This document shows, in pieces, positions 1-11,065 of a stretch of DNA of 64,000 nt (its first letter is position 1; each line of letters starts with the position of its first letter). The notes under the pieces were generated by a model. That model was not told the DNA's origin. It searched no databases and was given only the letters and a program-made list of their open reading frames with translations. Both the position numbers and the translations under genes were made by a program. The stretch covers positions 546,531 through 610,530 of the forward strand of contig NW_019774047.1 of assembly GCF_001039355.2 (NCBI RefSeq), read 5' to 3'. This stretch comes from Lingula anatina (Eukaryota > Brachiopoda > Lingulata > Lingulida > Lingulidae).

Positions 1-1773
1 CAGTGGACAGCACCCATAGCTTCCAGACGCCAGCTTACAACAAGTGGCTCCACCTGGGCATTCTGACTTGCCACCTGGACAAATGTTATTTTTTCGACGT
101 ACTGGCTGTGTGGCGGGCATTTTCTTCAGCCAGGGGAACTGGATGTCCTTGGCCCCACATTGTTCAGTTTTGGTATTACACTCAGTCCCTAAAGTAAAAA
201 AAATTACAAATTGTTCATACAAAAAATAGAATTATTAATAAATTAAAAATAGAAAGAGTTATAGTTCTTATAATCGTTACTACAGATATGCTGAACAGCT
301 TAGTAAAATAATTTCATATTTTGCAGGGTTTTTTCTTAAAGGTAAGCTTTGGTTGAACATATTCATAATTTTAGTGATTTTCTGATTGGTTTTCATAAAC
401 CATCATGCTTAATGAAAAATATGACATGGAAAATGATAAAATAAGTCTTGCAAAATAAGTCTTGTTAAATTCTATTCTGCTTTCAGAAAATAAGATATCA
501 ATAAATATTCTTAGATTTCCTATTGAGCTAATAAAATAACTATCAAGACAATACGAAATTGGTCTCAGTGGCTTAGTTTCAACACTGAAAACACATGGTT
601 GTTGCATCTTTTTGTTATTTGTAGTAGGCAACTCCGTCGACTGTAATTGCTTCAGCAGTCTTAACCAAGGCCTTTACACATCTATATTTTCCAAAGCCAC
701 AAAAGACTAAAATCTACTTTGTGAAACACGACCCTGGCTTCTTTACCTTGTGGACAGCAGTGAGTGCCATCTTTACAACACACTGCTTCAGGCAACGGAC
801 AGCAACCATACTGACCACTGGTCAGCTTGCAACAGGTGCTCCTAGATGGACACACAGACTGGTCATCACAGGTTATGTCAGGCTCACTGTCCTGAACTGG
901 CACAGGCCTGTCATGGTCCACCTCTAGCATGGATGTAGACATACTTGTCATACTGGATGGGGTTTTATGGAACAAGAGGCGCAGGATGCCACGTCTGGTG
1001 CAAAGTCCGTGTGTAAGGTCACATTTTTCTCCTGAAAAGGAAAACAAAGCTTAGTTACTGGAAAACAAACACTGTACTGTCAGCTTCTAGAGGCTTCATA
1101 TTTATCCAAGGGACAACTGAGCTGGTTTTCAAGGTAGGGTCACTGGACACTAATCAGTTGCTCCCTGATAAACGTGTCCGGCACCTGCAGAACTACTGAA
1201 GGTAATACCAGTGCCTTGCATTTCCTCACAGCCTTTGATGAGAATAAGAAAGTTCACATTTTACAAACTTATGCATGAGCCTTTATGATCTCCTCTCCAT
1301 TTTTAGTGACATGAAATATGTTACAAAAAATCAGCTGGGCTAGTAAAAGTCAGCCGGGTTAATATCACAGGACAATTGCTAAACTAGTCCCAATTTGGCT
1401 TTAAATAATGCAAAATATTGGCCAAATCTATCATTCATGTATAAAAAACAAATACAACCTTCACCAAATCATCCAAATTAGGCTATTATTTCCTTTTTTT
1501 CTACAGTGCTAGCAGTGCTTCTACCTACCACTTGGACAGCAGTGGCGGCCATCACTACAGCAGACGGCATGTGACATAGGACAGCAGCCATAGCCACTAC
1601 CATGCCTGCAGCAGGTGTTTCCACTGGGACACATTGACCTTCCGTCTGGACAGACCACAGAACCCACTGGACTTGGCTGGATTGGCTTGGCAGCTAGTTT
1701 AGGGAGCCACGGGATACTGACAGCTCCTCGGAGACAACGCTGTCTGCTTACATCACAGGTGGTGCCTGGAGTG

Positions 1774-1827
<54 letters not shown>

Positions 1828-4800
1828 CATCAAAAGTGTCTCTGGTTGCAGTAATACACTTCATTCATTCCAGTGATCTATTTCTCTAGATTCTGCATTT
1901 TAATTATAATACTATCTTCTGGGCATCAACCACAAACAACAATTTGACAACAATATTAAGTTATCACTAAGACAGCAACATAAAACTTTTTTGGTTCCAA
2001 TAAAATCATTTCTGCATACAAATGTTTCCCCCCCCCCCCCCCACACCCAACCCAAAAAAAAAAAAGGAAGAGGAGGAAGGGGCACTGGTACAGTTATTCC
2101 TTTATAACTTACTGCTGCATGCAAAAATATCCCTCTCCTACCCTTGAGCCAGTAATACCCTACACCCCACCACCAACTCCCCCTCCCCCCATCTGCCCCA
2201 CCCCACCCCACCCCACCCCACCCCAAGTACATAACCCAGGACAAACCTTCTGGGCAGCAATGCTGGTGGTCACTACAGCAGACAGCATTGGGGACTGGAC
2301 AGCAGCCATACTGACCATCCATCATTTTACAACATGTCTGGTAGGAGTCACACTGCTGGGTCCCTCCAGGACAGGCCTTCCCAACTGTGACTCCACCATC
2401 CAAATCCTTGGAGACAATGTCCTTCGTTATTGAGGGGTTTACAGATCCAAGAAGTTTATTTGGACTTATATTATCTCCCATTACGATTGCAGGAGTTTTG
2501 GTGAACCAGCTCATACGGTCACTGCCAAAACTGCAGGTGCCTGTTCTGAGGTCGCATGTGTATCCTAGGAATTGGAATAACCAGCAAAATCAACAACTGA
2601 TTAAGCTCCTTGGGTCACAATGAACCACTTCTAATGTAGGCAAAAACATTTCTTGGTCACAGTGACCTACTTCCCCTATGGATAACAAGATATTTCAGGG
2701 TTACAATGATCTACTTAAACTGTGGAAAAGAAGATGATTCGAGGTCTCAATGACTAATTTGCAATATGGACAAAAATATATTTCTGGGTCATAATGACCT
2801 ACTTACACTGTGGATAACAAGATATTTCTAGGTCACAATGACCTACTTACCCTCAGGACAGCAGTGGATATGATCGCTGCAGCAGACAGCCTCCGGTAAA
2901 GGGCAGCAGCCATAACGGCCTGTGGCTAGCAGACAGCAGGTGTTGTCGTTAGGACAGCTCCCACCATCTGGACAGATGTTATTGGTCATTCCAGATGGTT
3001 TGAGAGCAATTTTAAGTGACCTTTTCATAACAGACATTGCTGTATTCTGTCTAACACAATCCCCAGTACTGACCTGGCAAGTATAACCTGAAAGAGGCAG
3101 AATCATTAAGAAAAGCAAAGAAACGAGGAAAACCATAACTTGCTGTGGATGACACTCAACATAGTCCAGGTGTTCCCAATGATGTGTACAGTAAATCTGA
3201 TATTACATTTGTATAATATTAACCATAGCTCATTATATTATTTTCATTACATTTTTATAAAGCTGCAGAAACACATCCACTCTCACTGTGGCACTGACAG
3301 ATTGAATGAACTAATGTATAATAATAACTCCGCTAACATCAAAGGCATACTAGGCCACCTTGACCTATTTACCATGTGGACAGCAATGTTTCCCATCACT
3401 ACAGCAGACAGCATTTGGCTGTGGGCAGCAGCCATATTGACCATTGGCTAGTTTACAGCAGGTGTTTCCATTTGGACATTGAGACTGTCCATCTGGACAT
3501 ATCACTGGCCCATTAACACATTCCCCAGTACTTGTCTGACAAGTGTAACCTGAAATAATCACATTCAGAAAGAAAATCATGTAACTATATACAACACACT
3601 GTAAGATTAACTATTAGCAAATTATATTCCTGCCATGTAATCTAAAACACACGCATTGCCTCTGTTAATCAACCTGTGATTGTCAGCTTGAATGGTCTAT
3701 TTTTCTAGCAGTTCTTTATACTATTTCTTTGGTTAAAACCTTGGAAATCTAGGTCACAGTGACCTACTTACCATTTGGACAACAATGAAGTCCATCACTA
3801 CAACAGACAGCATTTGGCTGTGGACAACAGCCATATTGACCACTGGCTAGTTTACAGCAGGTGTTTCCATCTGGACATTGAGACTGACCATCTGGACATA
3901 TCACTGACCCCACATTGTTATCCACAAGCACAGCTTTATCTGTTATCACTGAAATGGCTGCATTTTCACGCACACATTGTCCAGAACCTGTCTGACAAGT
4001 ATAGCCTGAAATAGTCACATTCAGAAAAATAAATGTACAAATGAACAAGGAAAGCCATAATAAGCTTTGGATAACATTCAATATGGTCCAAGTGTCTCTC
4101 ACAAGGTACCGACGGTATACAGTAATTTGGCATTATGAATAACATTGTCAGCTTGAATGAACTATTTATCTAGCAGTTCTTTATACTATTTCTTTAGTTG
4201 AAACCTTGGAAATCTTTGTCACATTGACCTACGTACATACCATTTGGACAGCAATGAATCCCATCACTACAACAGGCGGCATTTGGCACTGGACAGCAGC
4301 CATATTGGCCACTGGTCAGTTTACAGCAAGTGTTCCCATTTGGGCATTGGGACTGACCATCTGGACACATCACTGACCCAACATTCTGTGCATTTGGCCT
4401 TGCCATTGTCTTAACAAACCAGGAGACTCTCTGCTCTCCATTATGGCATGTTCCAGCCGTCAAATCACACTTTGTTCCTATTGTAAACAGATTCATTTTT
4501 AAATATATCTAAATAATCAAAAGGCAAAAATATTTAATCTCCTAATAGACACTTACATTGATCTGGTAGATGTTAAGCAGAGACTCCATCTAGCAAATCC
4601 AAGTGTCCAGTGTGAGATTTGATATTTTTGCCTTTTAAACATCACATTTTACATTCTAAAACATTGAAATGATCTTTGACATTTTGTACTAAATTTAGTC
4701 ACAGCAACCAATATCAATTTCCATAGTATTATTCAAATGTTATGATGCATAAATAATGTAGTATTCAATGCCTCTTACCATCAGCAGCATTGATGAACAA

Positions 4801-7800
4801 TGTTCTTAGTTTTTTACTAGCATGAAAATAAGTTTATGCATCTCAACATTGAAATTTCAAGTTGTTTCCCAAATTAAAATGATGCATAACTAATTAAATA
4901 TCCAAAAAAAACAAAACAAATTATCTTATTATCAAATACCAAAAATAATCACATGGCCAGGAAAAAATTATAGGCCACCCTGACCTACTTACCATGTGGA
5001 CAGCAATGTATTCCATCACTACAACAGACAGCGTTTGGCTGTGGACAGCAGCCATACTGACCACTGGCTAGTTTACAACAGGTGTTCCCATTTGGACATT
5101 CTGATATGCCATCAGGACATAAGACAGACTGTAATTTCAGACTGACAAATGTGGCTGGAACTGAAGTAAGCAAGGGAGTTTCAGAATTTGGAGTAACACA
5201 CTTCCCAGAGGGTTCCTGACATATTTGTCCTGAAGAGAAAAACAACTAAAAATAGTTACACATACAGGTAAAAAAGTAACAATTAAATTAGTCTGAATTT
5301 TTGGTGTTTTTTACCCAAAATGATTTACTTTTCAAATTGGGAGAAAAGTATACCGCCTCCTATTTTATATCAAATTAATGGATAACATAAATATAAATTT
5401 TGATTTATGATAAAAACTCTTTTGGAACACCTGAGTGATATCTAACGTGGTCATTTCAATATATTTTGCCAACAAATTCTAAAGAAAAAAGGTTAGTATA
5501 TAATTCTGACTCTATGGAATAAAAGATTCCAAATAACATGTACAGATGCTACCCATCCATTCTTTTTCTGAATGTGATTCTTTGAATTACAGATGAGAAA
5601 CCAAGTGTTTCTAGCCATCTCACAGGTGATGTTAATTTCAATCTGCAACAAGATCTAAACCTAAACCACTTCAGAAAAATCTAGGCCAGACTGACCTACT
5701 ATTGAAAAATATAGCTCAAAATAGCCTACTTCTGAACAATCTAGGTCAGATATCTCACCCTGTGGACAACAATGCACACCATCTCTACAGCAGACGGCAT
5801 GTGGTATTGGGCAACAACCATATTCACCACTGGCCAGTTTACAACAGGTGTTACCATCTGGACACTGAGACTGGCTGTCTGGACATAGCACTGTATTTCC
5901 ACCATTTCCCACTGACAAGGCTGTAGTCTTCGTTAGCCATGGAATGGCTGAGTATTGGCGCTCACATTTTCCTGAACTGGCATCACACTTGTATCCTGCA
6001 AGCAAAACCTTGTATTGTATTTTTTGCAGTTTGACCACAATTTACTAGAAACTTGCACTAACTGTGATCCAAGAGGAATTCAATATATTTCTAGGTCACA
6101 TTGGCTTACTTTGGAAGAGAACAGCATTTTGATGTCACCGTGAACTACTTACCATTTGGACAGCAATGAACTCCATCACTACAACAGACAGCATGTGGTG
6201 TTGGGCAGCAGCCATATTGACCACTGGCTAGTTTACAGCAGGTGTTCCCATCTGGACATACCATTGAACCTACATTGTTATCCACAGGCACAGCTTTATC
6301 TGTTATCAATGAAATGGCTTCATTCTCACGTACACATTGTCCAGAACCCGTCTGACAAGTATAGCCTGAAATAGTCACATTCACAAAATTAAACATACAG
6401 ATAAACTGGGCTAACCATTGAAAATTTGCTTTGGATGCCACTCAATATGGTTCCAGTGTATCTCACTATGTGTTCAATCTTTCCATAAGCTAATGAAATT
6501 CCTGCCATGTAATTTTAAACACATGCATTCCCTCTGTTAATCTATCTGTTATTGTCATCTTGAATGAACTATTTATCTTACAGTGCCTTTTCTTACTTCT
6601 ATTCCTTTGGTTCAAAATTTAAAAAAATGGACATCTAGGTTACAGTGACCTACTTACCATGTGGACAGCAATGAACTCCATCACTACAACAGACAGCATT
6701 TGGCTGTGGACAACAGCCATATTGACCACTGGCTAGTTTACAGCAGGTGTTCCCATCTGGACATTGAGACCGCCCATCTGGACATACCACTGAACCTACA
6801 TTGTTATCCACAGGCACAGCTTTATCTGTTATCAATGAAATGGCTTCATTCTCACGTACACATTGTCCAGAACCCGTCTGACAAGTATAGCCTGAAATAG
6901 TCACATTCACAAAATTAAACATACAGATAAACTGGGCTAACCATTGAAAATTTGCTTTGGATGCCACTCAATATGGTTCCAGTGTATCTCACTATGTGTT
7001 CAATCTTTCCATAAGCTAATGAAATTCCTGCCATGTAATTTTAAACACATGCATTCCCTCTGTTAATCTATCTGTTATTGTCATCTTGAATGAACTATTT
7101 ATCTTACAGTGCCTTTTCTTACTTCTATTCCTTTGGTTCAAAATTTAAAAAAATGGACATCTAGGTTACAGTGACCTACTTACCATGTGGACAGCAATGA
7201 ACTCCATCACTACAACAGACAGCATTTGGCTGTGGACAACAGCCATATTGACCACTGGCTAGTTTACAGCAGGTGTTCCCATCTGGACATTGAGACCGCC
7301 CATCTGGACATACCACTGAACCTACATTGTTATCCACAGGCACAGCTTTATCTGTTATCAATGAAATGGCTTCATTCTCACGTACACATTGTCCAGAACC
7401 CGTCTGACAAGTATAGCCTGAAATAGTCACATTCACAAAATTAAACATACAGATAAACTGGGCTAACCATTGAAAATTTGCTTTGGATGCCACTCAATAT
7501 GGTTCCAGTGTATCTCACTATGTGTTCAATCTTTCCATAAGCTAATGAAATTCCTGCCATGTAATTTTAAACACATGCATTCCCTCTGTTAATCTATCTG
7601 TTATTGTCATCTTGAATGAACTATTTATCTTACAGTGCCTTTTCTTACTTCTATTCCTTTGGTTCAAAATTTAAAAAAATGGACATCTAGGTTACAGTGA
7701 CCTACTTACCATGTGGACAGCAATGAACTCCATCACTACAACAGACAGCATTTGGCTGTGGACAACAGCCATATTGACCACTGGCTAGTTTACAGCAGGT

Positions 7801-10800
7801 GTTCCCATCTGGACATTGAGACCGCCCATCTGGACATACCACTGAACCTACATTGTTATCCACAGGCACAGCTTTATCTGTTATCAATGAAATGGCTTCA
7901 TTCTCACGTACACATTGTCCAGAACCCGTCTGACAAGTATAGCCTGAAATAGTCACATTCACAAAATTAAACATACAGATAAACTGGGCTAACCATTGAA
8001 AATTTGCTTTGGATGCCACTCAATATGGTTCCAGTGTATCTCACTATGTGTTCAATCTTTCCATAAGCTAATGAAATTCCTGCCATGTAATTTTAAACAC
8101 ATGCATTCCCTCTGTTAATCTATCTGTTATTGTCATCTTGAATGAACTATTTATCTTACAGTGCCTTTTCTTACTTCTATTCCTTTGGTTCAAAATTTAA
8201 AAAAATGGACATCTAGGTTACAGTGACCTACTTACCATGTGGACAGCAATGAACTCCATCACTACAACAGACAGCATTTGGCTGTGGACAACAGCCATAT
8301 TGACCACTGGCTAGTTTACAGCAGGTGTTCCCATCTGGACATTGAGACCGCCCATCTGGACATACCACTGAACCTACATTGTTATCCACAGGCACAGCTT
8401 TATCTGTTATCAATGAAATGGCTTCATTCTCACGTACACATTGTCCAGAACCCGTCTGACAAGTATAGCCTGAAATAGTCACATTCACAAAATTAAACAT
8501 ACAGATAAACTGGGCTAACCATTGAAAATTTGCTTTGGATGCCACTCAATATGGTTCCAGTGTATCTCACTATGTGTTCAATCTTTCCATAAGCTAATGA
8601 AATTCCTGCCATGTAATTTTAAACACATGCATTCCCTCTGTTAATCTATCTGTTATTGTCATCTTGAATGAACTATTTATCTTACAGTGCCTTTTCTTAC
8701 TTCTATTCCTTTGGTTCAAAATTTAAAAAAATGGACATCTAGGTTACAGTGACCTACTTACCATGTGGACAGCAATGAACTCCATCACTACAACAGACAG
8801 CATTTGGCTGTGGACAACAGCCATATTGACCACTGGCTAGTTTACAGCAGGTGTTCCCATCTGGACATTGAGACCGCCCATCTGGACATACCACTGAACC
8901 TACATTGTTATCCACAGGCACAGCTTTATCTGTTATCAATGAAATGGCTTCATTCTCACGTACACATTGTCCAGAACCCGTCTGACAAGTATAGCCTGAA
9001 ATAGTCACATTCACAAAATTAAACATACAGATAAACTGGGCTAACCATTGAAAATTTGCTTTGGATGCCACTCAATATGGTTCCAGTGTATCTCACTATG
9101 TGTTCAATCTTTCCATAAGCTAATGAAATTCCTGCCATGTAATTTTAAACACATGCATTCCCTCTGTTAATCTATCTGTTATTGTCATCTTGAATGAACT
9201 ATTTATCTTACAGTGCCTTTTCTTACTTCTATTCCTTTGGTTCAAAATTTAAAAAAATGGACATCTAGGTTACAGTGACCTACTTACCATGTGGACAGCA
9301 ATGAACTCCATCACTACAACAGACAGCATTTGGCTGTGGACAACAGCCATATTGACCACTGGCTAGTTTACAGCAGGTGTTCCCATCTGGACATTGAGAC
9401 CGCCCATCTGGACATACCACTGAACCTACATTGTTATCCACAGGCACAGCTTTATCTGTTATCAATGAAATGGCTTCATTCTCACGTACACATTGTCCAG
9501 AACCCGTCTGACAAGTATAGCCTGAAATAGTCACATTCACAAAATTAAACATACAGATAAACTGGGCTAACCATTGAAAATTTGCTTTGGATGCCACTCA
9601 ATATGGTTCCAGTGTATCTCACTATGTGTTCAATCTTTCCATAAGCTAATGAAATTCCTGCCATGTAATTTTAAACACATGCATTCCCTCTGTTAATCTA
9701 TCTGTTATTGTCATCTTGAATGAACTATTTATCTTACAGTGCCTTTTCTTACTTCTATTCCTTTGGTTCAAAATTTAAAAAAATGGACATCTAGGTTACA
9801 GTGACCTACTTACCATGTGGACAGCAATGAACTCCATCACTACAACAGACAGCATTTGGCTGTGGACAACAGCCATATTGACCACTGGCTAGTTTACAGC
9901 AGGTGTTCCCATCTGGACATTGAGACCGCCCATCTGGACATACCACTGAACCTACATTGTTATCCACAGGCACAGCTTTATCTGTTATCAATGAAATGGC
10001 TTCATTCTCACGTACACATTGTCCAGAACCCGTCTGACAAGTATAGCCTGAAATAGTCACATTCACAAAATTAAACATACAGATAAACTGGGCTAACCAT
10101 TGAAAATTTGCTTTGGATGCCACTCAATATGGTTCCAGTGTATCTCACTATGTGTTCAATCTTTCCATAAGCTAATGAAATTCCTGCCATGTAATTTTAA
10201 ACACATGCATTCCCTCTGTTAATCTATCTGTTATTGTCATCTTGAATGAACTATTTATCTTACAGTGCCTTTTCTTACTTCTATTCCTTTGGTTCAAAAT
10301 TTAAAAAAATGGACATCTAGGTTACAGTGACCTACTTACCATGTGGACAGCAATGAACTCCATCACTACAACAGACAGCATTTGGCTGTGGACAACAGCC
10401 ATATTGACCACTGGCTAGTTTACAGCAGGTGTTCCCATCTGGACATTGAGACCGCCCATCTGGACATACCACTGAACCTACATTGTTATCCACAGGCACA
10501 GCTTTATCTGTTATCAATGAAATGGCTTCATTCTCACGTACACATTGTCCAGAACCCGTCTGACAAGTATAGCCTGAAATAGTCACATTCACAAAATTAA
10601 ACATACAGATAAACTGGGCTAACCATTGAAAATTTGCTTTGGATGCCACTCAATATGGTTCCAGTGTATCTCACTATGTGTTCAATCTTTCCATAAGCTA
10701 ATGAAATTCCTGCCATGTAATTTTAAACACATGCATTCCCTCTGTTAATCTATCTGTTATTGTCATCTTGAATGAACTATTTATCTTACAGTGCCTTTTC

Positions 10801-11025
10801 TTACTTCTATTCCTTTGGTTCAAAATTTAAAAAAATGGACATCTAGGTTANTAAAAATGAATGTTTACACTCAAATCAATACCACTTATGAAAGGATTAC
10901 CTTAATATTCTATTGTAAAAATCTATTAACCTGTTTTTTTTTTTCACTTTAATAAAATATTGGTTAAACTAGATTTTCTAAGCAGTATTCTTAAGTCTTC
11001 ACACATGAGTGTATGTATATCAGAA

Positions 11026-11065
<40 letters not shown>

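Noticed and set aside
2119-2433. Proline-rich plus-strand frame
   Set aside because: Translation of the CCCCA low-complexity intron repeat and antisense granulin exon.
6661-10582. Repeated 79-codon plus-strand open frames, one per granulin unit
   Set aside because: They lie antisense to the granulin exons, follow the same 526-bp period, have no family resemblance, and arise only because the coding strand lacks certain triplets.
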